From Aliihoeflea sp. 40Bstr573 (GTDB lineage: Bacteria; Pseudomonadota; Alphaproteobacteria; Rhizobiales; Rhizobiaceae), in the NCBI RefSeq assembly GCF_024105655.1, contig NZ_JAAAMH010000009.1:62001-126000 (forward strand): a stretch of 64,000 bases of DNA. Direction: 5' to 3'. Made by a program: the position numbers and the translations under genes. The notes beneath the pieces were generated by a model that worked only from the letters and a program-made list of their open reading frames with translations, was not told where the DNA came from and did no database searches. Shown here piece by piece: positions 41,784 through 52,151 of the stretch (within the stretch, counting starts at the first letter, position 1; each line of letters begins with the position of its first letter).

Positions 41784-42680
41784 TCAGGCCGGCGCGCGCA
41801 TGGCGACGAGCCGGCGCCGACGTCCCTGGTAAAGCTGCCAGCACGAGTGTGCGAGAAGAGCGGCGACGAGGATCGTCCCGCCGATCAGGGTGCGCGTCGT
41901 CGGCGTCTCTGAGAAGATGATCCAGACCCAGATCGGAGCGAGCACCGTTTCGAGCAGGTAGAACATCGCGACCTCCGGTCCTGACAGATAGCGCGGACCG
42001 GTTGCCAGGCAGAAGAACGAGATCGGCATCACGATCGCGCCGTTGAGAACGATCCACCACGGCGCTTCGATCGACAGCCCGTTCGGCAACACCATGACGA
42101 GCGCCACGGCGAAGGGCAGGACCACTGCGATGAGCGACGTAAAGCCCATCTCCTTGCCCGATCTGCGTGACACCGTGATCGCGCAGGCAAGGAAAAATGC
42201 CGCCATGAGCGCCAGAAAGTCGCCGAACAGCAGACCCGCCTCGATCCCGTCGCTGACGATGATGGCGATGCCGACCATCATGGCGGCCATGGCAAGAAGC
42301 GTCGCGTTGCGCGGCCGCTCCTTGAGGAACAGCCAGGACAGGATGCTGGCGAACACCGTCGAGAAGGCGACGATGAAGACCAGATTTGCCGTCGAAGTGT
42401 GGAAGACGGCCGAGATGAAGCACAGTGAGGTCAGCCCATAGAAGAACGCGACGGCAAGGCCGTAGCGGCCAGGAATTAGCGCGGGCGCCCGGCCGCAAAT
42501 TGCGCGCCATGCCGACCAGATCAGGAAGGTTGCGGCAAGCGTCATGCCGGTGCGTACGAGCAGAATGCTCCACACGTCGCCGTCGGCCAGCTTGATCAAG
42601 GGGATGTCCACTGTCAGCGCCAGACCGCCGATTGCGGTCAGGAGCAGCCCCTTGGCGTGGTTCGAATCGTCGAGGGACAT
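41784..42680 (-). CDS. EamA/DMT-family transporter
   Basis: The 298-residue product has ten membrane helices in two EamA repeats (about 10-140 and 155-285). The second repeat has ETVLAPIWVWIIFSE, the common DMT motif. Such carriers export or import metabolites such as amino acids; the substrate is unknown. ATG 42680 has AGGGGAG upstream, but that site lies in a hairpin that starts at the bpt stop codon. It is downstream of bpt on the same strand. Confidence 0.85.
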   Translation of the reverse strand: MSLDDSNHAKGLLLTAIGGLALTVDIPLIKLADGDVWSILLVRTGMTLAATFLIWSAWRAICGRAPALIPGRYGLAVAFFYGLTSLCFISAVFHTSTANLVFIVAFSTVFASILSWLFLKERPRNATLLAMAAMMVGIAIIVSDGIEAGLLFGDFLALMAAFFLACAITVSRRSGKEMGFTSLIAVVLPFAVALVMVLPNGLSIEAPWWIVLNGAIVMPISFFCLATGPRYLSGPEVAMFYLLETVLAPIWVWIIFSETPTTRTLIGGTILVAALLAHSCWQLYQGRRRRLVAMRAPA

Positions 42681-42686
42681 CGAAAG

Positions 42687-42703
42687 GCGCTCCCCTGGAG
42701 CGC
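42687..42703 (-). promoter_or_regulatory. hairpin covering the ribosome binding site of the EamA gene
   Basis: GCGCTCC and GGAGCGC pair in a 7-bp stem with a three-base loop just after the bpt stop. In the minus-strand message the loop and 3' arm contain GGGGAG, the likely Shine-Dalgarno of the EamA gene. Ribosomes ending at bpt (stop at 42703-42705) would open it, so translation may be coupled. Confidence 0.5.
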
Positions 42704-43449
42704 TACTCGACGCGCTCCCACCCTTGCGGCCCCAGATGCTCCTGCGGCTTGAAGCGGACCTTATAGCCCATCTTGCGCGAGCCGTTGACCCAGTAGCCGA
42801 GATAGACGTGGGGCAGGCCAAGCGCCTTGGCTCGCTGGATGTGGTCGAGGATCATGAACGTGCCGAGAGAGCGATCTTCCATCTCGGGCTGGAAAAAGGA
42901 ATAGACCATCGACAGCCCGTCACCCATCCGGTCGGAGAGCGCGACGGCGATGAGTTCGCCCTGGCCGCGCCCGGTGATGAAGCTGTCGGGTCCGCGTCGG
43001 CGATATTCGATCACGCGCGTATCGACATGAGTGTCCTCGACCATCATCGCATAGTCCAGCACCGTCATGTCCGACATGCCGCCCCGCTTGTGGCGGGCGT
43101 CGAGATAGGTGCGGAAAAGGGAATACTGCTCGCTGGAGGGCTCGGCCTTGTGCTCGGTGCCGATGAGGTCCGAATTGCGCGCCGTCACGCGTTTCATGTT
43201 CTTCGTAGGCTTGAACTCGCCGGCGAGGATGCGCACGGAGACGCATGCGCGGCATGTCTCGCAGGCCGGTCGGTAAGCGATGTTCTGCGAGCGGCGGAAG
43301 CCGCCCTGGGTAAGAAGGTCGTTCATCTCGGGGGCCTTGTCGCCGACGAGATGCGTGAACACCTTTCGTTCGAACTCGCCCTCGATATACGGGCAGGGCG
43401 AGGGCGCCGTCAGGAAGAATTGCGGTGACTGCGTAGGCTGGTGCGTCAT
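42703..43449 (-). CDS. bpt: aspartate/glutamate leucyltransferase (Bpt; arginyltransferase family)
   Basis: The 248-residue product has the ATE family N-terminus with [15 protein letters not shown] and [12 protein letters not shown], and the C-terminal acyl-transferase part with [18 protein letters not shown]. In proteobacteria this type (Bpt) attaches leucine to proteins beginning with Asp or Glu, marking them for ClpS/ClpAP. ATG 43449 gives the usual length of about 250. The EamA gene follows after about 20 bases. Confidence 0.92.
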   Translation of the reverse strand: MTHQPTQSPQFFLTAPSPCPYIEGEFERKVFTHLVGDKAPEMNDLLTQGGFRRSQNIAYRPACETCRACVSVRILAGEFKPTKNMKRVTARNSDLIGTEHKAEPSSEQYSLFRTYLDARHKRGGMSDMTVLDYAMMVEDTHVDTRVIEYRRRGPDSFITGRGQGELIAVALSDRMGDGLSMVYSFFQPEMEDRSLGTFMILDHIQRAKALGLPHVYLGYWVNGSRKMGYKVRFKPQEHLGPQGWERVE

Positions 43450-43537
43450 TGACCGTCGAGTCGGAATGGATTGCCGCGATCCGGGTATGAAATCCCCAGT
43501 CGGGCCTGTTGGCAAGCCGTCAGCGATTCAATGACCA

Positions 43538-44023
43538 TCAACGGTCCGTGCGCGCGACGACAGTGCCGAGCAGCAGATCATGGACGGCGCGCTTGCGGTC
43601 CAGGAACAGGGTCGCCAGCAAGATGAAAGGCGTCAAGATGACGTTGCCGGCCCAGAACAGAACGGAATGAAGAACAGCAAGGGGTCCGTCGACACGCGCA
43701 CCGTCGAGACGTTCGAGCCGGATATTCATCATCCGCATGCCGACGGTTGCCTGCGTCGGGCTGCCCATCGTCCACCAGATGTAAGCGAGCGCCACGACGG
43801 GAAAGAGGATGCCGTAGAGCATCCAGCCAAGGCCGAGCGTCAGCACCCCGAGAAGCGCGATGAAGATTGCCGGAACGATCATGAGCAGACCCACGATCAG
43901 ATAGTCGATGCAAAAGGCAAGGATCCGGCGCGTGCGAACGCCCTCATAGACCCGCGCGTCGTCCAGACGGTCGTTGATGATCTCGCCGTCATGGATGCGG
44001 TTCGTCGATGAGGTCGTGTTCAT
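43538..44023 (-). CDS. RDD-family membrane protein
   Basis: The 161-residue product has the RDD signature (RRILAFCIDYLIVG: Arg, then two Asp in the first helix region) and three or four membrane helices (MIVPAIFIALLGVLTLGLG; MLYGILFPVVALAYIWW; VLFWAGNVILTPFILLATL). RDD proteins are of unknown function, some with a link to ion transport. The ATG at 44023 has AAGGA upstream. It lies in the same direction as bpt, about 90 bases before it. Confidence 0.85.
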   Translation of the reverse strand: MNTTSSTNRIHDGEIINDRLDDARVYEGVRTRRILAFCIDYLIVGLLMIVPAIFIALLGVLTLGLGWMLYGILFPVVALAYIWWTMGSPTQATVGMRMMNIRLERLDGARVDGPLAVLHSVLFWAGNVILTPFILLATLFLDRKRAVHDLLLGTVVARTDR

Positions 44024-44162
44024 GCGCGTTGTCCTTGTCTGTCCGATCCAAGATGGGATCGCCCATCCGCGATCGCAAGCGTCGCGATTCATGCAAATTT
44101 TATCGATCCGGGCGAAGTAACGGAAAGCAACCAGCGCTATGCCTGGTTGCAGGAGAATGCCC

Positions 44163-45260
44163 GTGTCCTATGCCCCAAGCGAAATATTCCTCAGCCTGCT
44201 GCACAATGCGGGTTTGATGGCGCTCGTTGTGATGGCCTATTCGACCCTGCTGCGGCACGCGCCCAAGCTTGGCGGGCGCAGCGTGATGATAGGCTGCCTT
44301 TTCGGCCTTGCGGGCGTTCTGTCCATGGCCGACCCGATCCGCACGCCCGAAGACGTTCAACTCGATTCGCGTACCGTGATGGCAGCGCTCGCCGCGCCTT
44401 TTGGCGGCCTGGTCGCAACCTTGATCGCAGCCGGCATCATGGGCGTCTTCCGGATGGTCCAAGGAGGCGCGAGCGCCCTGGCGGGTCTGGCCGCGATCGC
44501 GATGGCTTCCGGTATCGGCTACGCGTTCCATCGGATCTGGAAAGGGCGCACGCCCAAAGCCAAGCAGTTGCTTGCGCTCTCGGTGGCCAGCTGTTCCGTC
44601 CTCGGCTGTTTTGCACTTCTGCCGAAGGATGTCGCAATCGCGGTGCTGCGCACCGCGGCGATTCCGCTGGTGACCAACGCGGTGCTCGGGATACTGCTTC
44701 TGGGCGTCTTCCTCGCTCGCGAAGATCGCAACTTTCGGCGCGAGCAGGAACTGCGCACTGAGGCGTCGACCGATGCCCTGACGGCGCTTGCCAATCGGCG
44801 CACTTTCGATCGCCTCGCCTATCGGATCAGCGAAAGTGCACGGCCGAAGAATTCGCCTTTCGCCATGTTGCTGGTCGACGTGGACCGTTTCAAGTCGATC
44901 AACGATCGCTTCGGCCATCTTGCGGGCGACCAAGTGCTGGCGGCCATTGCCGCCATCGTCAAATCCGAGACGCGCCAGTCAGACATCGTCGCGCGATATG
45001 GGGGCGAGGAGATCGCGGTCCTGATGCCGTCGACCTCGCTGCGTGTCGCAGAAAGGGTCGCCGAGCGAATTCGTCAAAGCGTGGCCGCGCAACCGCTCGC
45101 TGTCGACGGTGTGGGACTGGAAGTGACGGTCAGTATCGGCGTCAGCGGGAGCGAATTGAAACCCGTCGTCTTTCCGAGCGTCTTCAAGGCGGCGGACGAC
45201 GCACTTTACGACGCGAAGAACAACGGCCGCAATCGGGTCGAATTGCGGCGCGCCGCTTGA
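44163..45260 (+). CDS. diguanylate cyclase (5TM receptor plus GGDEF domain)
   Basis: The 365-residue protein has five to six N-terminal membrane helices (about 1-195) of the 5TMR-LYT type (with DPIRTPEDVQLDSRTVMAALA), then a GGDEF domain (about 205-365) with the active-site loop ARYGGEEIAVL, so catalysis of cyclic-di-GMP synthesis is expected. Substrate residues NDRFGHLAGD are intact. GTG 44163 has GGAG seven bases upstream; an ATG at 44157 is too close to it. It converges with hemB without any spacer. Confidence 0.88.
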   Translation: MSYAPSEIFLSLLHNAGLMALVVMAYSTLLRHAPKLGGRSVMIGCLFGLAGVLSMADPIRTPEDVQLDSRTVMAALAAPFGGLVATLIAAGIMGVFRMVQGGASALAGLAAIAMASGIGYAFHRIWKGRTPKAKQLLALSVASCSVLGCFALLPKDVAIAVLRTAAIPLVTNAVLGILLLGVFLAREDRNFRREQELRTEASTDALTALANRRTFDRLAYRISESARPKNSPFAMLLVDVDRFKSINDRFGHLAGDQVLAAIAAIVKSETRQSDIVARYGGEEIAVLMPSTSLRVAERVAERIRQSVAAQPLAVDGVGLEVTVSIGVSGSELKPVVFPSVFKAADDALYDAKNNGRNRVELRRAA

Positions 45261-46292
45261 TCAACCTTTGAGGAGTTCGGCAACGCGCGGCGCAAAATAG
45301 GTCAAAATGCCGTCGCAGCCCGCGCGCTTGAAGGAAAGCATGCTCTCCATCATCGCCCGCTCGCCGTCGATCCAGCCATTGGCGGCGGCCGCCTCGATCA
45401 TCGAATATTCGCCCGAGACCTGATAGGCGAAGGTCGGCAGTGCGAACTCATCCTTCAACTGGCGGATGATGTCGAGATAGGGCATGCCCGGCTTGACCAT
45501 GATCATGTCCGCGCCTTCGATTACGTCCTGCTCGGTCTCGCGGATCGCCTCTGCGGCATTGGCCGGGTCCAGATAGTAGGTCTTCTTGTCGCCCTTCAGG
45601 AGCCCACTCGTGCCAATCGCCTCGCGGTAGGGACCATAAAAGGCCGAGGAGAACTTGGTCGCATAGGACATGATGGCAACGTCCTGGAAGCCGGCGGAGT
45701 CGAGCGCGTCGCGCACTGCGCCGATCCGGCCGTCCATCATGTCGGAGGGCGCGACAATGTCGGCGCCGGCCGCAGCCTGCAAAACGGACGCGGCGGCGAC
45801 CTGCGCCACCGTCTCATCGTTGACGATGATGCCGTCGCGCAAAATGCCGTCATGCCCGTGGCTGGTGAACGGGTCGAGAGCGGCATCGGTGATGACGCCG
45901 ATCTCCGGCACCGCCTCCTTGATCGCGCGCGTGACGCGGTTGATCAGGTTGTCGGGGTCGAGAATGTGGGAGCCGGTCTGGTCGCGAAGCGCGATGTCGA
46001 CATTGGGGAAGATGGCAAGCGCCGGAATGCCGAGCTTGGCAGCGCGCTCCGCCTCCTTCACGGCGACGTCGATGGAGAATCGCTCGACGCGCGGCATGGA
46101 GGGGAGGGGATCGCGGCGCCTCTCGCCGTCGACAACAAAGATCGGCCAGATCAGGTCGTCCACGGTCAGCCGCGTTTCCTGCACCATGCGCCGCGACCAG
46201 TCCGCCCTGCGCATGCGCCGCAGCCGCCGACCGCCAGTGATTTCGTCGACCGTGCGTGCGCTGGTGGCGACCGGCCGGGTGATCTTGTTCAT
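45261..46292 (-). CDS. hemB: delta-aminolevulinic acid dehydratase (porphobilinogen synthase)
   Basis: The 343-residue enzyme condenses two 5-aminolevulinate molecules for haem synthesis. The Schiff-base lysines lie in SYATKFSSAFYGP and MVKPGMPYLD. The metal loop reads TDAALDPFTSHGHDG with Asp rather than the Cys of zinc enzymes, so it is of the magnesium-dependent type known from rhizobia. ATG 46292 gives the normal length. It is monocistronic on the minus strand. Confidence 0.96.
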   Translation of the reverse strand: MNKITRPVATSARTVDEITGGRRLRRMRRADWSRRMVQETRLTVDDLIWPIFVVDGERRRDPLPSMPRVERFSIDVAVKEAERAAKLGIPALAIFPNVDIALRDQTGSHILDPDNLINRVTRAIKEAVPEIGVITDAALDPFTSHGHDGILRDGIIVNDETVAQVAAASVLQAAAGADIVAPSDMMDGRIGAVRDALDSAGFQDVAIMSYATKFSSAFYGPYREAIGTSGLLKGDKKTYYLDPANAAEAIRETEQDVIEGADMIMVKPGMPYLDIIRQLKDEFALPTFAYQVSGEYSMIEAAAANGWIDGERAMMESMLSFKRAGCDGILTYFAPRVAELLKG

Positions 46293-46388
46293 GATCGCGT
46301 CTCCTGATAGCGCGGGATGTATCATGCGGCGAATGCGGGTCCAACCCGTCTCGCCATGCCAGTTCCACCGTCCGGAGGTCGCCGATCC

Positions 46389-46808
46389 GTGATCCAGCCT
46401 TTTCATTCGGCCCTGCCGCGCCTTTCGGCCTCCGAAACGATGTTCGACACGTTCATGCGCGCCGTTGCAGCGCTGTGCGCAGGGCTCGGACTTCTCTACT
46501 GGATCAGGCTGATCGGCATCTATGACGGGCTGACCTGGCGCTTCGACCTGATGCCCGTCCACTGGCAGGTTGCGGCGGTGTGCCTTGCCGTCCTCTACCC
46601 TTTCGCAGCAAGCGGCCTATGGATGCTCGCCTCCTGGGGGCCGGTGATCTGGTTCGTCTGCGCGGCTTCGGAGACGATCATGTATGCCGGTTTCCCCGAG
46701 CTTTACGGACGCCGCGACCTGGTGCTCGTCGTCCATGCGCTGACCGCAGTCGTCTATGCCGGTTTCCGGGTGCACCGATGGCTGAAGCACCGCAGAGAGG
46801 AAAAATGA
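46389..46808 (+). CDS. small four-helix inner membrane protein (DUF6163-like)
   Basis: About 139 residues from GTG 46389, which has GGAGG ten bases upstream; ATG 46440 is an alternative. Four membrane helices are predicted (FMRAVAALCAGLGLLYWI; QVAAVCLAVLYPFAASGLW; GPVIWFVCAASETIMYAG; LVLVVHALTAVVYAGF) with a basic C-terminal tail. The pattern resembles DUF6163 proteins of rhizobia. Function unknown. It is divergent from hemB and upstream of ldtR. Confidence 0.7.
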   Translation: MIQPFHSALPRLSASETMFDTFMRAVAALCAGLGLLYWIRLIGIYDGLTWRFDLMPVHWQVAAVCLAVLYPFAASGLWMLASWGPVIWFVCAASETIMYAGFPELYGRRDLVLVVHALTAVVYAGFRVHRWLKHRREEK

Positions 46809-46967
46809 ACCTTTCGGCCTAACCGCAGCTTAACCCTGAAATCCGGCAGTTCCCGGTAAGCTCATGTTAAGCCTGCGGTTTAAGTCGAATTTTAGATGCA
46901 CTGGTTAGGGTCGTGCCCAAGGTGAGATCAAAAACAAAGTCACCGGCGTTTAACGAGAGGCACGACC

Positions 46968-47483
46968 ATGATCAATTCGCGTACGACGTCGAAGAACGTC
47001 CAGATGAACGAAGACCGCGGCGACTCCATCCGCTCGCTTTACCTTGAATCTCTTCAGCTTGTGGAGCGTCTGCATCGCCGTCTTCTTGACGTTATCAAGG
47101 ACGAGTTCGACCGCAACGGCCGCAGCGACATCAACGCCATCCAGGCGCTGCTGCTCTTCAACATCGGTTCCTCGGAACTGACCGCCGGCGAGCTGCGCTC
47201 GCGCGGTTACTATCTGGGCTCGAACGTCTCCTACAACTTGAAGAAGCTCGTCGACCTCGACTTCATCAACCACCAGCGCTCGCGCATCGACCGCCGCTCG
47301 GTCCGCATCAGCCTGACGCCGAAAGGCCGCGAAATTGCCGATCTGGTGGGCGCGCTCTACGACCGCCACATTGGCTCGATCGAAAAGGTCGGCGGCATCG
47401 GCCAGGACGAGTTCCAGCAGATGAACAAGGCCCTCCAGCGCCTCGACCGCTTCTGGAACGATACCATCGCCTACCGCATGTAA
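46968..47483 (+). CDS. ldtR: MarR-family winged-helix regulator LdtR
   Basis: The 171-residue protein is a winged-helix regulator (about 45-130) with TAGELRSRGYYLGSNVSYNLKKL as helix-turn-helix region and a wing near RSRIDRRSVRISLTPKG. In Liberibacter and Sinorhizobium, LdtR controls an L,D-transpeptidase gene and stress responses; here the next gene is such an enzyme. GAGAGG lies seven bases before the ATG. The 160-base upstream region is AT-richer than the surroundings, with repeated TTAA and GTTAA words, and probably holds its promoter. Confidence 0.9.
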   Translation: MINSRTTSKNVQMNEDRGDSIRSLYLESLQLVERLHRRLLDVIKDEFDRNGRSDINAIQALLLFNIGSSELTAGELRSRGYYLGSNVSYNLKKLVDLDFINHQRSRIDRRSVRISLTPKGREIADLVGALYDRHIGSIEKVGGIGQDEFQQMNKALQRLDRFWNDTIAYRM

Positions 47484-47799
47484 GGCGAGGCGACGCCTCT
47501 CGATCATCGCCGACGCCGACGCATCGAACCCGCCCGCGCATAGGGTGTGGCCGGTGCGCGGCCGGTGCCGGGCCGTTTGCGAACCCGCGCTGCCGGTGTC
47601 GTCATTCTGCAACAGATGGTCCCAGCACTGCCCCTTCGTCACGAAGCCGCCATATTGGAATGTGACCGGACGTCATCCGGTATTTTCGACCGAATCCATC
47701 GCGTCGGGATTGGTGGCGTTTCGTTAAGGTTAACGCGCTAGTCTCGTCGTTCGCACCTCGCGTGCATTCGCCGTCATGATTGAAGCGTCGGGACCAAAG
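47484..47799 (+). other. intergenic region between ldtR and the L,D-transpeptidase gene
   Basis: These 316 bases hold no gene. At 47665-47681 lies ACCGGA-CGTCA-TCCGGT, a perfect 6-bp inverted repeat followed by ATTTT, which could be a weak terminator for ldtR or an operator for LdtR. Further on are GTTAAGGTTAACG (47725-47737), a short AT-rich palindromic word. The promoter of the transpeptidase gene is likely in this second half. Confidence 0.5.
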
Positions 47800-49047
47800 A
47801 TGAAAACCAGCCGCAGAACCTTTCTCACCGGTGCGTCCGCGCTTGCCGCCGCCGCAGTGTCGCAGAGCGCGCATGCGCAAAACGTGCTCGATTCGATCCT
47901 GAACTCGAACCGCCGCGGCTGGGGCGACCAGTTTGACGCGCAGGTTTCGAGCGGGGGACAGGTCGCGACGACCAAGCCGATCTACAGCCCCGACACGCTC
48001 GTCTATCTTCAGGACGCCATCGTCCGCTATCAGGACATCGCCGCGCGCGGCGGGTGGCCGATCGTACCCGATCAAAAGAAGCTCCAGCTCGGCGTCGTCG
48101 ATCCGGACGTGGAAATCCTGCGCCAGCGCCTGATGATCTCGGGCGACCTTTCGGAGCAGGCGGGCATGTCGCCAGCCTTCGATTCCTATGTCGAGTCGGC
48201 GCTGAAGCGTTTCCAGTCCCGTCACGGCATCCCGGCCGACGGCGTCACCGGTCCTTACACCTACCGTTCGCTCAATGCGTCGGCGCAGGTTCGCCTCGGC
48301 CAACTCCAGACCAACCTCCAGCGCCTCAGCGAGAAGGTCGGCACGACGGCCAACCGCTACGTGATGGTCAACATTCCCGCCGCCGAGATCGAGGCCGTGG
48401 AGGGCAGCCGCGTGGTGACGCGCCACGTTGCGGTGGTCGGCAAGATCGACCGCCAGACACCGATTCTCGACTCGAAGATTCATGAGATCATCGTCAATCC
48501 GTACTGGAATGCGCCGGAATCGATCGTTCGCCGCGACATCATTCCGCTGATGCGCAAGAACCCGAACTACCTTACGGAAAACGGAATTCGCATTCTCGGA
48601 CCGAATGGCGAGGTCGATCCGATGACCATCAACTGGCAGACGGAAGAAGCCGCCAAGCTTCGCTTCCGCCAGGACCCGGGCCGGATCAACGCCATGGCCT
48701 CGGTCAAGATCAACTTCCATAACCAGCATGCGGTCTACATGCACGACACGCCGCAGCAGAGCCTGTTTGCAAACCAGGAGCGCTTCCACTCCTCGGGTTG
48801 CGTGCGCGTCCAGAACGTGCGCGATCTCGTCACCTGGATTTTGAGCGAGACGCCGGGCTGGGACCGCAACCGCTTCGAGCAGACGATCGCAACGGACGCG
48901 GACGTGTCCGTGCCGGTGACCAATCCGGTGCCGGTGCATTTTGCATACGTCTCCGCCTGGTCGACAGGTGACGGCGTGGTGCAGTTCCGCGACGACATCT
49001 ACGGGCTCGACGGTTCATCCGAGCTGCAGATTTCGACCGCGACCTGA
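47800..49047 (+). CDS. ldtP: L,D-transpeptidase (YkuD domain) with twin-arginine leader, LdtP-like
   Basis: The 415-residue protein starts MKTSRRTFLTGASALAAA, a clear twin-arginine leader ending AHAQ. A peptidoglycan-binding domain (about 125-165, with LKRFQSRHGIPADGVTGPYT) and a YkuD catalytic domain (about 185-350) follow; the nucleophile is Cys in RFHSSGCVRVQN, with the His in AVYMHDTP. It cross-links or modifies peptidoglycan, or joins outer membrane proteins to it. It is the target expected for LdtR. An ATG 24 bases upstream is less likely since the Tat motif must be N-terminal. Confidence 0.9.
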   Translation: MKTSRRTFLTGASALAAAAVSQSAHAQNVLDSILNSNRRGWGDQFDAQVSSGGQVATTKPIYSPDTLVYLQDAIVRYQDIAARGGWPIVPDQKKLQLGVVDPDVEILRQRLMISGDLSEQAGMSPAFDSYVESALKRFQSRHGIPADGVTGPYTYRSLNASAQVRLGQLQTNLQRLSEKVGTTANRYVMVNIPAAEIEAVEGSRVVTRHVAVVGKIDRQTPILDSKIHEIIVNPYWNAPESIVRRDIIPLMRKNPNYLTENGIRILGPNGEVDPMTINWQTEEAAKLRFRQDPGRINAMASVKINFHNQHAVYMHDTPQQSLFANQERFHSSGCVRVQNVRDLVTWILSETPGWDRNRFEQTIATDADVSVPVTNPVPVHFAYVSAWSTGDGVVQFRDDIYGLDGSSELQISTAT

Positions 49048-49071
49048 TCGCTCCTGTATCGGATATTCGAT

Positions 49072-49102
49072 AGGCCGTCCCTTGGGGCGGCCTTTCCTTT
49101 TT
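49072..49102 (+). terminator. terminator after the L,D-transpeptidase gene
   Basis: AGGCCG pairs with CGGCCT (six pairs), extended by CCC/GGG across a single bulged T, and T-rich sequence (TTTCCTTTTT) follows. It lies 25 bases after the stop. Confidence 0.75.
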
Positions 49103-49227
49103 GCCGCATTGCTCCGGTCGCGTCCGGACCCCTAATATTCGTGAACCGGACGTGGCCCGGCCTGCGATAGTGTGATATTCGCGCCGCTCCACAGGTTACC
49201 GCCAAACGCCAGAAGGGTCGATCTGCC

Positions 49228-50541
<1,314 letters not shown>

Positions 50542-50577
50542 ACGCAGGGGCAGCACACCATCTGTTGAAAGAAAAGC

Positions 50578-51048
50578 ATGCGCTGCCCCTACTGCCAGTC
50601 TGAAGACACCCAGGTGAAGGATTCCCGGCCTGCCGAAGACGGGCAGGCCATCCGGCGCCGGCGCGTCTGCCCGGTCTGCGGCGGACGCTTCACCACCTTT
50701 GAGCGGGTGCAACTGCGTGATCTCGTCGTCGTCAAGCGGTCGGGCCGCAAGGTGCCTTTCGACCGCGACAAGCTGATGCGCTCTGTCGAGATCGCGTTGC
50801 GCAAGCGCAATGTCGAGCCGGACCGCATCGAGCGCGCCGTCACCGGCATCGTACGCCAACTCGAAAGCTCGGGCGAAACCGAAGTTCCCTCCGACGAGAT
50901 CGGCCGCCTGGTGATGGATGCGCTCAAGTCCATCGACGACGTCGCCTATGTGCGCTTTGCCTCCGTCTACCGCAATTTCCGCGAGGCGCGCGACTTCCAA
51001 GACCTGCTTGGCGAATTGAAGGGCGACGAGGACGCGGCGCGCGAATGA
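50578..51048 (+). CDS. nrdR: transcriptional repressor NrdR
   Basis: The 156-residue protein has the zinc ribbon [15 protein letters not shown]...CPVCGG (four Cys) and an ATP-cone (about 47-137, [16 protein letters not shown]). It senses ATP/dATP and represses ribonucleotide reductase genes. Its stop overlaps the ribD start by four bases (ATGA). Its place between glyA and ribD is conserved in many alphaproteobacteria. Confidence 0.97.
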   Translation: MRCPYCQSEDTQVKDSRPAEDGQAIRRRRVCPVCGGRFTTFERVQLRDLVVVKRSGRKVPFDRDKLMRSVEIALRKRNVEPDRIERAVTGIVRQLESSGETEVPSDEIGRLVMDALKSIDDVAYVRFASVYRNFREARDFQDLLGELKGDEDAARE

Positions 51049-52151
51049 CCGGCGGCAAGGCCGATCGTCGTTTCATGGCCGCTGCGATCCGCCTGTCGCG
51101 CCGCAATCTCGGCCTGACCTCGACGAACCCTTCGGTCGGAACGCTGATCGTGCGCGACGATGGTAACGGGCCGCGGATCGTCGGGCGGGGGATCACCGCC
51201 ATCGGCGGCAGGCCCCATGCAGAGGCGGAGGCACTTGCCGAAGCGGGCGGTGATGCGCGCGGCGCCACGGCCTATGTCACTTTGGAGCCCTGTGCGCACC
51301 ATGGCCGGACCCCGCCTTGCGCCGAGGCACTGGTGCGCGCGGGGATTGCCCGCGTCGTCGGCGCGGCGGCCGATCCAGATCCGCGCGTCTCCGGCAAGGG
51401 CTATGCGATCCTGGAAGCCAGCGGACTGGCCGTCGAGCCCGCAATCCTGTCCGACGAGGCAGCAAATCTGCTCAATGGATATCTGACCCGGTCTTTGAAC
51501 AAGCGGCCGGAAGTGACTCTGAAACTTGCGGTTTCATCCGACGGGATGATCGGCCGCGCAGGCGAAGGTCAATTCGCGATTACCGGGCCCGTCTCGCGGC
51601 GACAGGTTCATCGCATCCGCGCCGAAAGCGACGCGATTCTCGTTGGCATCGGCACCGCTCTGGCGGACGACCCGGAACTCACCTGCCGCCTGCCGGGTCT
51701 GGAAAAGCGCTCGCCAATCCGGATCGTGCTCGACCGCGATGCGCGGCTTTCGCCCGGATCGAAGCTTGCATCGAGCGCGCGGGAGACGCCCGTACTGCTG
51801 GCGACGGCAATCGACGCCGATGCCGCCCGGCGCGCGGCGCTCGAACGGCTGGGCGTCGGCTTCATCGCCTGCGACGAGCACGAAGGCCGTATCGCCCTGC
51901 CGGAATTCCTGGAGGATCTGGCGGCGCGCGGCGTCCTTACCCTTCTCGTCGAGGGCGGCGCTGAGACCGCTCGGCAATTCCTGGCCGAAGGTCTGGTGGA
52001 CCGGCTGGTTCTCTTCGTCGGCCCGCAGCCGATCGGGCAGGGCGGTATCGCATCGCCCGTCGATCCGGCTGCAATTCCGGCAGGTTTCCGCCTCTTGCGG
52101 CGCGATATCTCCGGCGCCGATATCTGCTTTGAGTATGTAAGGACCGACTGA
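51045..52151 (+). CDS. ribD: bifunctional riboflavin deaminase/reductase RibD
   Basis: The 368-residue protein has an N-terminal deaminase (about 1-145) with zinc ligands HAEAEAL and [11 protein letters not shown], and a C-terminal reductase (about 150-365) with [13 protein letters not shown]. It makes the deaminated and reduced pyrimidine for lumazine synthesis. It overlaps nrdR at its start, and its TGA shares one base with the ribE ATG. No FMN riboswitch is seen upstream. Confidence 0.96.
   Translation: MTGGKADRRFMAAAIRLSRRNLGLTSTNPSVGTLIVRDDGNGPRIVGRGITAIGGRPHAEAEALAEAGGDARGATAYVTLEPCAHHGRTPPCAEALVRAGIARVVGAAADPDPRVSGKGYAILEASGLAVEPAILSDEAANLLNGYLTRSLNKRPEVTLKLAVSSDGMIGRAGEGQFAITGPVSRRQVHRIRAESDAILVGIGTALADDPELTCRLPGLEKRSPIRIVLDRDARLSPGSKLASSARETPVLLATAIDADAARRAALERLGVGFIACDEHEGRIALPEFLEDLAARGVLTLLVEGGAETARQFLAEGLVDRLVLFVGPQPIGQGGIASPVDPAAIPAGFRLLRRDISGADICFEYVRTD

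Noticed and set aside
46870-46895. CtrA-type site (TTAA-N7-TTAA) before ldtR
   Set aside because: TTAA words are present, but the spacing is nine bases rather than seven and the extended consensus is missing.
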